From Pleurodeles waltl (Eukaryota > Chordata > Amphibia > Caudata > Salamandridae), in contig NC_090448.1 in assembly GCF_031143425.1 (NCBI RefSeq), forward strand, positions 332,270,177-332,334,176: a DNA stretch of 64,000 nt, given 5' to 3'. The position numbers and the translations under genes are program-made. Shown here piece by piece: positions 20,198 to 35,021 of this stretch (the stretch's first letter is position 1; every line of letters begins with the position of its first letter). The notes below the pieces were generated by a model. The model did not search any database. It was not told where the DNA came from and saw only the letters and a list, made by a program, of their open reading frames with translations.

Positions 20198-22318
20198 CCT
20201 TTCTAATGTAAAGTCGATGATGTCACAGAGTGGGTTAATGTCACAAAGCATCTGTGGAACAGAAAGTTCTTTAACTAGAAGTTAGTGTTTCCTCTTGGTA
20301 ACTTGAGGAAAATGTCAGCCTTAATGAAGAAGGTGGTGATCCTCCTCAGTTTACCGAACCTCTATGACTATAACATCTTAATTAAATCAGAATGAAAAGA
20401 AAACAAGTTGCACATCATGTGTGACTCTTCTGTGGAGGAAAGATTACAGACAGGTGTAACTGCAAGACGTGTTTTGCAGAATACTGAAAGTTTTGCTTAG
20501 GATACTTTTACTATTGTTGGAAAAAATGTTTTGTATTTCATCAGGATGGCCTGGTACCTGCTGTCAGTTGGGAACTTCATCATTATACAAGTGCTTCTTT
20601 TTTTAATTTGTTGGTATCAAGCTTGGCATAAGGTGAGCTTTTTATTGTCAGTATGTTTAGGCATTTTGTTTTCAGTTTGCAAAAAACAATCAGTTACATA
20701 TTTTCAGCAATCATGGCTCCTTTAAAATGTAAATTTTACACATTATAAAAAGCAGCTTAAATGAAAACCTGTTGTCGAAATGTCATGAGAATGTAATGCT
20801 TTATGCCTGCTGCCCCAGTGTTAGTAGAAATGTCAGCCACTTGGGAGAGAACCTAGGGGCACAGGTAATAAGTGCTCTTACATTTGCAAAGGCTGTGATT
20901 CACAAATCACAGGATTTTCAACCACAACATCCCAAGTCAGAATGTGCTAAAGTTAATGTGGACTGAAAAAGGACATTTTGTGACTGACTCATTATCAGTG
21001 GGGGCACCTCTGCTACTGCATGGGTGCCCTCACACACAGGCACTTTGTACCCTGCCCTCAGGGCTGGAGGGCTTGCTAAAGAGGTGACTTATAAGAGACC
21101 TGGTGCAGTGTAAATGGCAGTGAAAGGGTGCTTGAACCTTTTCATGCAGGCTTCAATGGCAGTCCTGCAAAAGCCTTTGCATGTGCTCCCTATGGGTGGC
21201 AAAATATATGCTGCAGCCCATAGGGATCCCCTGGAACCCAATGCCCTGGGTAAGTAGGTATCATATGCTAAGGACTTAAAAGAGGGCACCAGTATGCCAA
21301 TTGTGGATGAAATACTGTCTTAACAGTATCCAACAACCAAATGTAAGGGAGAGAGCATAACTACTGAATTGTCTGTGTCCGCTGGGGTCCTGATTAGCAG
21401 GTTCCCAGTAGACACAGCCAAACACACTGTCAAACAGGCCAAACGTGGGGGTAACCAAGCTAAAGGGAGGCTACTTTCTTACGCCTAGATGTGATGATAC
21501 TGTATTCTTTGGTAGGGATTGAATACTGTTTTCACAAGAGGTGTTTGAATGTTTACCCTTGTATTTATCAATGGCAAAATCTTCAGGTGTTTGAAATTGA
21601 GATAAGTTTTGCATGTGGGGCATTGGTTTAGATGACCTGGGAGATCTCACATGTGTACTTAATGCTGGTGTGGCTCTTTCAGACAGAAACCAGAGTACCA
21701 GTACAATGTGGTGACAGAAACAGAAAAGGCTGGGCATAATAATTTGCGCAATGAAAGAGACAATGCTCTGTGTCTTGTGTGTTGGTCTGTTTTAAAGGAT
21801 TCATGTAGCATATTACTTCTGCTTATGGGAAATGTAGTTTGCTGTTAGTGATATTTTATGAATGCCACAGAAATACATAAAATTAAAATAGAAACAGGAA
21901 TACATACTCATTGCTTGGGGGTACTTAATAGAATCTTTCATTTTCAGCATATCAGTTAGGAATTTCATACATTTCTACTTCACATCCCTCTCACTAGATC
22001 TTCTTTCTGTATGAAAGAACAATATTGTTGAAATGAACATCCCCTTTTAAACCAAAAAGCCAGAAATGTATAGCATATTAGTAACTTAAAACTTTATCAC
22101 AATAATGTTTTGTAATTCAATCCCTCAGCCGAGTAAAAATGGAGTTATCATTGTGTTTACAGCTTTTAATTTCTGGAACTCCCCACTTTTAAACACATGA
22201 CCGTTGTTTGACTTTTTTAAAGTTGTACAAATTAGACCATTTTACTATTTCATTGTATCACTGCCAGTCTTACCAGAGGCGAGATGACACTGGGCTTCTT
22301 TCTGTTTAGGACAAATTG
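20198..22318 (+). repeat. Satellite copy M8, beta type
   Basis: 2121 bp, carrying the same beta markers as M4 (ATTATACAAG, TTGTATTTATC, CTCTGTGTCTTG). Private change: GCAGCTTAAATG near 20753. Confidence 0.93.
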
Positions 22319-24424
22319 CCTTTCTAATGTAAAGTCGATGATGTCACAGAGTGGCTTAATGTCACAAAGCATCTGTGGAACAGAAAGTTCTTTAACTAGA
22401 AGTTAGTGTTCCCTCTTGGTAACTTGAGGAAAATGTCAGCCTTAATGAAGAAGGTGGTGATCCTCCTCAGTTTACTAAACCTCTATGACTATAACATCTT
22501 AATGAAATCAGAATGAAAAGAAAACAAGTTGCACATCATGTGTGACTCTTCTGTGGAGGAAAGATTACAGACAGGTGTAACTGCAAGACGTGTCTTGCAG
22601 AATACTGAAAGTTTTGCTGAGGATACTTTTACTATTGTTGGAAAAAATGTTTTGTATTTCATCAGGATGGCCTGGTACCTGCTGTCAGTTGGGAACTTCA
22701 TCATTGTACAAGTGCTTCTTTATTTAATTTGTTGGTATCAAGCTTGGCATAAGGTGAGCTTTTTATTGTCAGTATGTTTAGGCATTTTGTTTTCAGTTTG
22801 CAAAAAACAATCAGTTACATATTTTCAGCAATCATGGCTCCTTTAAAATGTAAATTTTACACATTATAAAAAGCAGTTTAAATGAAAACCTGTTGTCGAA
22901 ATGTCATGAGAATGTAATGCTTTATGCCTGCTGCCCCAGTGTTAGTAGAAATGTCAGCCACTTGGGAGAGAACCTAGGGGCACAGGTAATAAGTGCTCTT
23001 ACATTTGCAAAGGCTGTGATTCACAAATCACAGGATTTTCAACCACAACATCCCAAGTCAGAATGTGCTAAAGTTAATGTGGACTGAAAAAGGACATTTT
23101 GTGACTGACTCATTATCAGTGGGGGCACCTCTGCTACTGCATGGGTGCCCTCACACACAGGCACTTTGTACCCTGCCCTCAGGGCTGGAGGGCTTGCTAA
23201 AGAGGTGACTTATAAGAGACCTGGTGCAGTGTAAATGGCAGTGAAAGGGTGCTTGAACCTTTTCATGCAGGCTTCAATGGCAGTCCTGCAAAAGCCTTTG
23301 CATGTGCTCCCTATGGGTGGCAAAATATATGCTGCAGCCCATAGTGATCCCCTGGAACCCAATGCCCTGGGTAAGTAGCACTTATAAGAGGGCACCAGTA
23401 TGCCAATTGTGGATGAAATACTGTCTTAACAGTATCCAACAACCAAATGTAAGGGAGAGAGCATAACTACTGAATTGTCTGTGTCCGCTGGGGTCCTGAT
23501 TAGCAGGTTCCCAGTAGACACAGCCAAACACACTGTCAAACAGGCCAAACGTGGGGGTAACCAAGCTAAAGGGAGGCTAATTTCTTACGCCTAGATGTGA
23601 TGATACTGTATTCTTTGGTAGGGATTGAATACTGTTTTCACAAGAGGTGTTTGAATGTTTACCCTTGTATTTATCAATGGCAAAATCTTCAGGTGTTTGA
23701 AATTGAGATAAGTTTTGCATGTGGGGCATTGGTTTAGATGACCTGGGAGATCTCACATGTGTACTTAATGCTGGTGTGGCTCTTTCAGACAGAAACCAGA
23801 GTACCAGTACAATGTGGTGACAGAAACAGAAAAGGCTGGGCATAATAATTTGCGCAATGAAAGAGACAATGCTCTGTGTCTTGTGTGTTGGTCTGTTTTA
23901 AAGGATTCATGTAGCATATTACTTCTGCTTATGGGAAATGTAGTTTGCTGTTAGTGATATTTTATGAATGCCACAGAAATACATAAAATTAAAATAGAAA
24001 CAGGAATACATACTCATTGCTTGGGGGTACTTAATAGAATCTTTCATTTTCAGCATATCAGTTAGGAATTTCATACATTTCTACTTCACATCCCTCTCAC
24101 TAGATCTTCTTTCTGTATGAAAGAACAATATTGTTGAAATGAACATCCCCTTTTAAACCAAAAAGCCAGAAATGTATAGCATATTAGTAACTTAAAACTT
24201 TATCACAATAATGTTTTGTAATTCAATCCCTCAGCCGAGTAAAAATGGATTTATCATTGTGTTTACAGCTTTTAATTTCTGGAACTCCCCACTTTTAAAC
24301 ACATGACCGTTGTTTGACTTTTTTAAAGTTGTACAAATTAGACCATTTTACTATTTCATTGTATCACTGCCAGTCTTACCAGAGGCGAGATGACACTGGG
24401 CTTCTTTCTGTTTAGGACAAATTG
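22319..24424 (+). repeat. Satellite copy M9, mosaic extra copy
   Basis: 2106 bp, the shortest unit. The first part is gamma-like (GCTGAGG, CTTTATTTAATTTG). The middle carries the net 15-bp deletion otherwise found in delta/epsilon copies (near 23376). It then returns to beta-type sequence (GGTTCCCAG, TTGTATTTATC, CTCTGTGTCTTG). It shares CTAATTTCTTACG with M13 only. Confidence 0.9.
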
Positions 24425-26545
24425 CCTTTCTAATGTAAAGTCGATGATGTCACAGAGTGGCTTAATGTCACAAAGCATCTGTGGAACAGAAAGTTCTTTA
24501 ACTAGAAGTTAGTGTTCCCTCTTGGTAACTTGAGGAAAATGTCAGCCTTAATGAAGAAGGTGGTGATCCTCCTCAGTTTACTAAACCTCTATGACTATAA
24601 CATCTTAATGAAATCAGAATGAAAAGAAAACAAGTTGCACATCATGTGTGACTCTTCTGTGGAGGAAAGATTACAGACAGGTGTAACTGCAAGACGTGTC
24701 TTGCAGAATACTGAAAGTTTTGCTGAGGATACTTTTACTATTGTTGGAAAAAATGTTTTGTATTTCATCAGGATGGCCTGGTACCTGCTGTCAGTTGGGA
24801 ACTTCATCATTGTACAAGTGCTTCTTTATTTAATTTGTTGGTATCAAGCTTGGCATAAGGTGAGCTTTTTATTGTCAGTATGTTTAGGCATTTTGTTTTC
24901 AGTTTGCAAAAAACAATCAGTTACATATTTTCAGCAATCATGGCTCCTTTAAAATGTAAATTTTACACATTATAAAAAGCAGTTTAAATGAAAACCTGTT
25001 GTCGAAATGTCATGAGAATGTAATGCTTTATGCCTGCTGCCCCAGTGTTAGTAGAAATGTCAGCCACTTGGGAGAGAACCTAGGGGCACAGGTAATAAGT
25101 GCTCTTACATTTGCAAAGGCTGTGATTCACAAATCACAGGATTTTCAACCACAACATCCCAAGTCAGAATGTGCTAAAGTTAATGTGGACTGAAAAAGGA
25201 CATTTTGTGACTGACTCATTATCAGTGGGGGCACCTCTGCTACTGCATGGGTGCCCTCACACACAGGCACTTTGTACCCTGCCCTCAGGGCTGGAGGGCT
25301 TGCTAAAGAGGTGACTTATAAGAGACCTGGTGCAGTGTAAATGGCAGTGAAAGGGTGCTTGAACCTTTTCATGCAGGCTTCAATGGCAGTCCTGCAAAAG
25401 CCTTTGCATGTGCTCCCTATGGGTGGCAAAATATATGCTGCAGCCCATAGGGATCCCCTGGAACCCAATGCCCTGGGTAAGAAGGTATCATATGCTAAGG
25501 ACTTAAAAGAGGGCACCAGTATGCCAATTGTGGATGAAATACTGTCTTAACATTATCCAACAACCAAATGTAAGGGAGAGAGCATAACTACTGAATTGTC
25601 TGTGTCCGCTGGGGTCCTGATTAGCAGGTTCCCAGTAGACACAGCCAAACACACTGTCAAACAGGCCAAACGTGGGGGTAACCAAGCAAAAGGGAGGCTA
25701 CTTTCTTACGCCTAGATGTGATGATACTGTATTCTTTGGTAGGGATTGAATACTGTTTTCACAAGAGGTGTTTGAATGTTTACCCTTGTATGTATCAATG
25801 GCAAAATCTTCAGGTGTTTGAAATTGAGATAAGTTTTGCATGTGGGGCATTGGTTTAGATGACCTGGGAGATCTCACATGTGTACTTAATGCTGGTGTGG
25901 CTCTTTCAGACAGAAACCAGAGTACCAGTACAATGTGGTGACAGAAACAGAAAAGGCTGGGCATAATAATTTGCGCAATGAAAGAGACAATGCTGTGTAT
26001 CTTGTGTGTTGGTCTGTTTTAAAGGATTCATGTAGCATATTACTTCTGCTCATGGGAAATGTAGTTTGCTGTTAGTGATATTTTATGAATGCCACAGAAA
26101 TACATAAAATTAAAATAGAAACAGGAATACATACTCATTGCTTGGGGGTACTTAATAGAATCTTTCATTTTCAGCATATCAGTTAGGAATTTCATACATT
26201 TCTACTTCACATCCCTCACACTAGATCTTCTTTCTGTATGAAAGAACAATATTGTTGAAATGAACATCCCCTTTTAAACCAAAAAGCCAGAAATGTATAG
26301 CATATTAGTAACTTAAAACTTTATCACAATAATGTTTTGTAATTCAATCCCTCAGCCGAGTAAAAATGGAGTTATCATTGTGTTTACAGCTTTTAATTTC
26401 TGGAACTCCCCACTTTTAAACACATGACCGTTGTTTGACTTTTTTAAAGTTGTACAAATTAGACCATTTTACTATTTCATTGTATCACTGCCAGTCTTAC
26501 CAGAGGCGAGATGACACTGGGCTTCTTTCTGTTTATGACAAATTG
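24425..26545 (+). repeat. Satellite copy M10, gamma type
   Basis: 2121 bp, with the M5 markers including GGGTAAGAAGG and GACAAGC-type ending. Private changes: AACATTATCC near 25550 and CCCTCACACTAG near 26214. Confidence 0.93.
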
Positions 26546-28655
26546 CCTTTCTAATGTAAAGTCGATGATGTCACAGCGTGGCTTAATGTCACAAAGCATC
26601 TGTGGAACAGAAAGTTCTTTAACTAGAAGTTAGTGTTCCCTCTTGGTAACTTGAGGAAAATGTCAGCCTTAATGAAGAAGGTGGTGATCCTCCTCAGTTT
26701 ACTAAACCTCTATGACTATAACATCTTAATGAAATCAGAATGAAAAGAAAACAAGTTGCACATCATGTGTGACTCTTCTGTGGAGGAAAGATTACAGACA
26801 GGTGTAACTGCAAGACGTGTCTTGCAGAATACTGAAAGTTTTGCTGAGGATACTTTTACTATTGTTGGAAAAAATGTTTTGTATTTCATCAGGATGGCCT
26901 GGTACCTGCTGTCAGTTGGGAACTTCATCATTGTACAAGTGCTTCTTTATTGAATTTGTTGGTATCAAGCTTGGCATAAGGTGAGCTTTTTATTGTCAGT
27001 ATGTTTAGGCATTTTGTTTTCAGTTTGCAAAAAACAATCAGTTACATATTTTCAGCAATCATGGCTCCTTTAAAATGTAAATTTTACACATTATAAAAAG
27101 CAGTTTAAATGAAAACCTGTTGTCGAAATGTCATGAGAATGTAATGCTTTATGCCTGCTGCCCCAGTGTTAGTAGAAATGTCAGCCACTTGGGAGAGAAC
27201 CTAGGGGCACAGGTAATAAGTGCTCTTACAATTGCAAAGGCTGTGATTCACAAATCACAGGATTTTCAACCACAACATCCCAAGTCGGAATGTGCTAAAG
27301 TTAATTTGGACTGAAAAAGGACATTTTGTGACTGACTCATTATCAGTGGGGGCACCTCTGCTACTGCATGGGTGCCCTCACACACAGGCACTTTGTACCC
27401 TGCCCTCAGGGCTGGAGGGCTTGCTAAAGAGGTGACTTATAAGTGACCTGGTGCAGTGTAAATGGCAGTGAAAGGGTGCTTGAACCTTTTCATGCAGGCT
27501 TCAATGGCAGTCCTGCGAAAGCCTTTGCATGTGCTCCCTATGGGTGGCAAAATATATGCTGCAGCCCATAGGGATCCCCTGGAACCCAATGCCCTGGGTA
27601 AGTAGCACTTATAAGAGGGCACCAGTATGCCAATTGTGGATGAAATACTGTCTTAACAGTATCCAACAACCAAATGTAAGGGAGAGAGCATAACTACTGA
27701 ATTGTCTGTGTCCGCTGGGGTCCTGATTAGCAGGATCCCAGTAGACATAGCCAAACACACTGTCAAACAGGCCAAACGTGGGGGTAACCAAGCTAAAGGG
27801 AGGCTACTTTCTTATGCCTAGATGTGATGATACTGTATTCTTTGGTATAGATTGAATATTGTTTTCACAAGAGGTGTTTGAATGTTTACAGTTGTATGTA
27901 TCAATGGCAAAATCTTCAGGTGTTTGAAATAGAGATATTTTTGGCATGTGGGGCATTGGTTTTAGATGACCTGGGAGATCTCACATGTGCACTTAATGCT
28001 GGTGTGGCTCTTTCACACAGAAAACAGAGTACCAGTACAATGTGGTGACAGAAACAGAAAAAGCTGGGCATAATAATTTGCGCAATGAAAGAGACAATGC
28101 TGTGTATCTTGTGTGTTGGTCTGTTTTAAAGGATTCATGTAGCATATTACTTCTGCTGATGGGAAATGTAGTTTGCTGTTAGTGATATTTTACGAATGCC
28201 ACAGAAATACATACAATTAAAATAGAAAAATAACTGCATACTCATTGCTTGGGGGTTCTTAATAGAATCTTTCATTTTCAGCATATCAGTTAGGAATTTC
28301 ATACATTTCTACTTCACATCCCTCTCACTAGATCTTCTTTCTGTATGAAAGAACAATATTGTTGAAATGAACATCCCCTTTTAAACCAAAAAGCCAGAAA
28401 TGTATAGCATTGTATTAGTAATTTAAAACTTCATCACAATAACGTTTTGTAATTCGATCCCTCAGCCCAGTAAAAATTGATTTATCATTGTGTTTACAGC
28501 TTTTAATTTCTGGAACTCCCCACTTTTAAACACATGACCTTTGTTTGACTTATTTAAAGTTGTAAAAATTAGACCATTTTACTATTTCATTGTATCACTG
28601 CCAGTCTTACCAGAGGCGAGATGACACTGGGCTTCTTTCTGTTTGGGACAAATTG
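26546..28655 (+). repeat. Satellite copy M11, delta type
   Basis: 2110 bp, the same as M6 at the delta markers (CTTTATTGAATTTG, the 15-bp deletion, AGAAAAATAACTGC). Private change: GAAAACAGAG near 28020. Confidence 0.93.
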
Positions 28656-30779
28656 CCTTTCTAATGTAAAGTCGATGATGTCACAGAGTGGGTTAATGTC
28701 ACAAAGCATCTGTGGAACAGAAAGTTCTTTAACTAGAAGTTAGTGTTTCCTCTTGGTAACTTGAGGAAAATGTCAGCCTTAATGAAGAAGGTGGTGATCC
28801 TCCTCAGTTTACCGAACCTCTATGACTATAACATCTTAATGAAATCAGAATGAAAAGAAAACAAGTTGCACATCATGTGTGACTCTTCTGTGGAGGTAAG
28901 ATTACAGACAGGTGTAACTGCAAGACGTGTTTTGCAGAATACTGAAAGTTTTGCTTAGGATACTTTTACTATTGTTGGAAAAAATGTTTTGTATTTCATC
29001 AGGATGGCCTGGTACCTGCTGTCAGTTGGGAACTTCATCATTGTACAAGTGCTTCTTTTTTTAATTTGTTGGTATCAAGCTTGGCATAAGGTGAGCTTTT
29101 TATTGTCAGTATGTTTAGGCATTTTGTTTTCAGTTTGCAAAAAACAATCAGTTACATATTTTCAGCAATCATGGCTCCCTTAAAATGTAAATTTTACACA
29201 TTATAAAAAGCAGTTTAAATGAAAACCTGTTGTCGAAATGTCATGAGAATGTAATGCTTTATGCCTGCTGCCCCAGTGTTAGTAGAAATGTCAGCCACTT
29301 AGGAGAGAACCTAGGGGCACAGGTAATAAGTGCTCTTACAATTGCAAAGGCTGTGATTCACAAATCACAGGATTTTCAACCACAACACCCCAAGTCAGAA
29401 TGTGCTAAAGTTAATTTGGACTGAAAAAGGACATTTTGTGACTGACTCATTATCAGTGGGGGCACCTCTGCTACTGCATGGGTGCCCTCACACACAGGTA
29501 CTTTGTACCCTGCCCTCAGGGCTGGAGGGCTTGCTAAAGAGGTGACTTATAAGTGACCTGGTGCAGTGTAAATGGCAGTGAAAGGGTGCTTGAACCTTTT
29601 CATGCAGGCTTCAATGGCAGTCCTGCAAAAGCCTTTGCATGTGCTCCCTATGGGTGGCAAAATATATACTGCAGCCCATAGGGATCCCCTGGAACCCAAT
29701 GCCCTGGGTAAGTAGGTATCATATGCTAAGGACTTATAAGAGGGCACCAGTATGCCAATTGTGGATGAAATACTGTCTTAACAGTATCCAACAACCAAAT
29801 GTAAGGGAGAGAGCATAACTACTGAATTGTCTGTGTCCGCTGGGGTCCTGATTAGCAGGTTCCCAGTAGACACAGCCAAACACACTGTCAAACAGGCCAA
29901 ACTAGGGGTAACCAAGCTAAAGGGAGGCTACTTTCTTACGCCTAGATGTGATGATACTGTATTATTTGGTAGGGATTGAATATTGTTTTCACAAGAGGTG
30001 TTTGAACGTTTACTCTTGTATATATCAATGGCAAAATCTTCAGGTGTTTGAAATAGAGATAATGTTTGCATGTGGGGCATTGGTTTTAGATGACCTGGGA
30101 GATCTCAAATGTGTACTTAATGCTGGTGTGGCTCTTTCAGACAGAAACCAGAGTACCAGTACAATGTGGTGACAGAAACGGAAAAAGCTGGGCATAATAA
30201 TTTGCGCAATGAAAGAGACAATGCTGTGTATCTTGTGTGTTGGTCTGTTTTAAAGGATTCATGTAGCATATTACTTCTGCTCATGGGAAATGTAGTTTGC
30301 TGTTAGTGATATTTTACGAATGCCACAGAAATACATAAAATTAAAATAGAAACAGGAATACATACTCATTGCTTGGGGGTACTTAATAGAATCTTTCATT
30401 TTCAGCATATCAGTTAGGAATTTCATACATTTCTACTTCACATCCCTCTCACTAGATCTTCTTTCTGTATGAAAGAACAATATTGTTGAAATGAACATCC
30501 CCTTTTAAACCAAAAAGCCAGAAATGTATAGCATTGTATTAGTAATTTAAAACTTCATCACAATAACGTTTTGTAATTCGATCCCTCAGCCCAGTAAAAA
30601 TTGATTTATCATTGTGTTTACAGCTTTTAATTTCTGGAACTCCCCACTTTTAAACACATGACCTTTGTTTGACTTATTTAAAGTTGTAAAAATTAGACCA
30701 TTTTACTATTTCATTGTATCACTGCCAGTCTTACCAGAGGCGAGATGACACTGGGCTTCTTTCTGTTTGGGACAAATTG
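28656..30779 (+). repeat. Satellite copy M12, alpha-prime type
   Basis: 2124 bp. Alpha markers plus a sub-lineage set shared with M16 and M21: CACTTAGGAG near 29297 and AACTAGGGGTAACC near 29900, one base shorter than AACGTGGGGGTAACC. ATATACTGCAG and TTGAACGTTT are shared with M16 only. Confidence 0.93.
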
Positions 30780-32900
30780 CCTTTCTAATGTAAAGTCGAT
30801 GATGTCACAGAGTGGGTTAATGTCACAAAGCATCTGTGGAACAGAAAGTTCTTTAACTAGAAGTTAGTGTTTCCTCTTGGTAACTTGAGGAAAATGTCAG
30901 CCTTAATGAAGAAGGTGGTGATCCTCCTCAGTTTACCGAACCTCTATGACTATAACATCTTAATTAAATCAGAATGAAAAGAAAACAAGTTGCACATCAT
31001 GTGTGACTCTTCTGTGGAGGAAAGATTACAGACAGGTGTAACTGCAAGACGTGTTTTGCAGAATACTGAAAGTTTTGCTTAGGATACTACTACTATTGTT
31101 GGAAAAAATGTTTTGTATTTCATCAGGATGGCCTGGTACCTGCTGTCAGTTGGGAACTTCATCATTATACAAGTGCTTCTTTTTTTAATTTGTTGGTATC
31201 AAGCTTGGCATAAGGTGAGCTTTTTATTGTCAGTATGTTTAGGCATTTTGTTTTCAGTTTGCAAAAAACAATCAGTTACATATTTTCAGCAATCATGGCT
31301 CCTTTAAAATGTAAATTTTACACATTATAAAAAGCAGTTTAAATGAAAACCTGTTGTCGAAATGTCATGAGAATGTAATGCTTTATGCCTGCTGCCCCAG
31401 TGTTAGTAGAAATGTCAGCCACTTGGGAGAGAACCTAGGGGCACAGGTAATAAGTGCTCTTACATTTGCAAAGGCTGTGATTCACAAATCACAGGATTTT
31501 CAACCACAACATCCCAAGTCAGAATGTGCTAAAGTTAATGTGGACTGAAAAAGGACATTTTGTGACTGACTCATTATCAGTGGGGGCACCTCTGCTACTG
31601 CATGGGTGCCCTCACACACAGGCACTTTGTACCCTGCCCTCAGGGCTGGAGGGCTTGCTAAAGAGGCGACTTATAAGAGACCTGGTGCAGTGTAAATGGC
31701 AGTGAAAGGGTGCTTGAACCTTTTCATGCAGGCTTCAATGGCAGTCCTGCAAAAGCCTTTGCATGTGCTCACTATGGGTGGCAAAATATATGCTGCAGCC
31801 CATAGGGATCCCCTGGAACCCAATGCCCTGGGTAAGTAGGTATCATATGCTAAGGACTTAAAAGAGGGCACCAGTATGCCAATTGTGGATGAAATACTGT
31901 CTTAACAGTATCCAACAACCAAATGTAAGGGAGAGAGCATAACTACTGAATTGTCTGTGTCCGCTGGGGTCCTGATTAGCAGGTTCCCAGTAGACACAGC
32001 CAAACACACTGTCAAACAGGCCAAACGTGGGGGTAACCAAGCTAAAGGGAGGCTAATTTCTTACGCCTAGATGTGATGATACTGTATTCTTTGGTAGGGA
32101 TTGAATACTGTTTTCACAAGAGGTGTTTGAATGTTTACCCTTGTATTTATCAATGGCAAAATCTTCAGGTGTTTGAAATTGAGATAAGTTTTGCATGTGG
32201 GGCATTGGTTTAGATGACCTGGGAGATCTCACATGTGTACTTAATGCTGGTGTGGCTCTTTCAGACAGAAACCAGAGTACCAGTACAATGTGGTGACAGA
32301 AACAGAAAAGGCTGGGCATAATAATTTGCGCAATGAAAGAGACAATGCTCTGTGTCTTGTGTGTTGGTCTGTTTTAAAGGATTCATGTAGCATATTACTT
32401 CTGCTTATGGGAAATGTAGTTTGCTGTTAGTGATATTTTATGAATGCCACAGAAATACATAAAATTAAAATAGAAACAGGAATACATACTCATTGCTTGG
32501 GGGTACTTAATAGAATCTTTCATTTTCAGCATATCAGTTAGGAATTTCATACATTTCTACTTCACATCCCTCTCACTAGATCTTCTTTCTGTATGAAAGA
32601 ACAATATTGTTGAAATGAACATCCCCTTTTAAACCAAAAAGCCAGAAATGTATAGCATATTAGTAACTTAAAACTTTATCACAATAATGTTTTGTAATTC
32701 AATCCCTCAGCCGAGTAAAAATGGAGTTATCATTGTGTTTACAGCTTTTAATTTCTGGAACTCCCCACTTTTAAACACATGACCGTTGTTTGACTTTTTT
32801 AAAGTTGTACAAATTAGACCATTTTACTATTTCATTGTATCACTGCCAGTCTTACCAGAGGCGAGATGACACTGGGCTTCTTTCTGTTTAGGACAAATTG
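30780..32900 (+). repeat. Satellite copy M13, beta type
   Basis: 2121 bp. Beta markers, with private or shared variants: GATACTACTACTATTG near 31083 (shared with M22), CTAATTTCTTACG near 32053 (shared with M9) and CTCACTATGG near 31769, which breaks the 10-bp inverted repeat. Confidence 0.93.
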
Positions 32901-35021
32901 CCTTTCTAATGTAAAGTCGATGATGTCACAGAGTGGCTTAATGTCACAAAGCATCTGTGGAACAGAAAGTTCTTTAACTAGAAGTTAGTGTTCCCTCTTG
33001 GTAACTTGAGGAAAATGTCAGCCTTAATGAAGAAGGTGGTGATCCTCCTCAGTTTACTAAACCTCTATGACTATAACATCTTAATGAAATCAGAATGAAA
33101 AGAAAACAAGTTGCACATCATGTGTGACTCTTCTGTGGAGGAAAGATTACAGACAGGTGTAACTGCAAGACGTGTCTTGCAGAATACTGAAAGTTTTGCT
33201 GAGGATACTTTTACTATTGTTGGAAAAAATGTTTTGTATTTCATCAGGATGGCCTGGTACCTGCTGTCAGTTGGGAACTTCATCATTGTACAAGTGCTTC
33301 TTTATTTAATTTGTTGGTATCAAGCTTGGCATAAGGTGAGCTTTTTATTGTCAGTATGTTTAGGCATTTTGTTTTCAGTTTGCAAAAAACAATCAGTTAC
33401 ATATTTTCAGCAATCATGGCTCCTTTAAAATGTAAATTTTACACATTATAAAAAGCAGTTTAAATGAAAACCTGTTGTCGAAATGTCATGAGAATGTAAT
33501 GCTTTATGCCTGCTGCCCCAGTGTTAGTAGAAATGTCAGCCACTTGGGAGAGAACCTAGGGGCACAGGTAATAAGTGCTCTTACATTTGCAAAGGCTGTG
33601 ATTCACAAATCACAGGATTTTCAACCACAACATCCCAAGTCAGAATGTGCTAAAGTTAATGTGGACTGAAAAAGGACATTTTGTGACTGACTCATTATCA
33701 GTGGGGGCACCTCTGCTACTGCATGGGTGCCCTCACACACAGGCACTTTGTACCCTGCCCTCAGGGCTGGAGGGCTTGCTAAAGAGGTGACTTATAAGAG
33801 ACCTGGTGCAGTGTAAATGGCAGTGAAAGGGTGCTTGAACCTTTTCATGCAGGCTTCAATGGCAGTCCTGCAAAAGCCTTTGCATGTGCTCCCTATGGGT
33901 GGCAAAATATATGCTGCAGCCCATAGGGATCCCCTGGAACCCAATGCCCTGGGTAAGAAGGTATCATATGCTAAGGACTTAAAAGAGGGCACCAGTATGC
34001 CAATTGTGGATGAAATACTGTCTTAACAGTATCCAACAACCAAATGTAAGGGAGAGAGCATAACTACTGAATTGTCTGTGTCCGCTGGGGTCCTGATTAG
34101 CAGGTTCCCAGTAGACACAGCCAAACACACTGTCAAACAGGCCAAACGTGGGGGTAACCAAGCAAAAGGGAGGCTACTTTCTTACGCCTAGATGTGATGA
34201 TACTGTATTCTTTGGTAGGGATTGAATACTGTTTTCACAAGAGGTGTTTGAATGTTTACCCTTGTATGTATCAATGGCAAAATCTTCAGGTGTTTGAAAT
34301 TGAGATAAGTTTTGCATGTGGGGCATTGGTTTAGATGACCTGGGAGATCTCACATGTGTACTTAATGCTGGTGTGGCTCTTTCAGACAGAAACCAGAGTA
34401 CCAGTACAATGTGGTGACAGAAACAGAAAAGGCTGGGCATAATAATTTGCGCAATGAAAGAGACAATGCTGTGTATCTTGTGTGTTGGTCTGTTTTAAAG
34501 GATTCATGTAGCATATTACTTCTGCTCATGGGAAATGTAGTTTGCTGTTAGTGATATTTTATGAATGCCACAGAAATACATAAAATTAAAATAGAAACAG
34601 GAATACATACTCATTGCTTGGGGGTACTTAATAGAATCTTTCATTTTCAGCATATCAGTTAGGAATTTCATACATTTCTACTTCACATCCCTCTCACTAG
34701 ATCTTCTTTCTGTATGAAAGAACAATATTGTTGAAATGAACATCCCCTTTTAAACCAAAAAGCCAGAAATGTATAGCATATTAGTAACTTAAAACTTTAT
34801 CACAATAATGTTTTGTAATTCAATCCCTCAGCCGAGTAAAAATGGAGTTATCATTGTGTTTACAGCTTTTAATTTCTGGAACTCCCCACTTTTAAACACA
34901 TGACCGTTGTTTGACTTTTTTAAAGTTGTACAAATTAGACCATTTTACTATTTCATTGTATCACTGCCAGTCTTACCAGAGGCGAGATGACACTGGGCTT
35001 CTTTCTGTTTATGACAAATTG
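32901..35021 (+). repeat. Satellite copy M14, gamma type
   Basis: 2121 bp, with the M5/M10 markers, including GGGTAAGAAGG near 33951. Confidence 0.93.

Larger units (their letters stand above)
18073..28655. repeat. Higher-order block 2: M7-M11 (alpha-beta-extra-gamma-delta)
   Basis: 10583 bp, equal to the four-copy block plus one 2106-bp copy (M9). The remaining four copies match block 1 in type and order. Confidence 0.85.
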
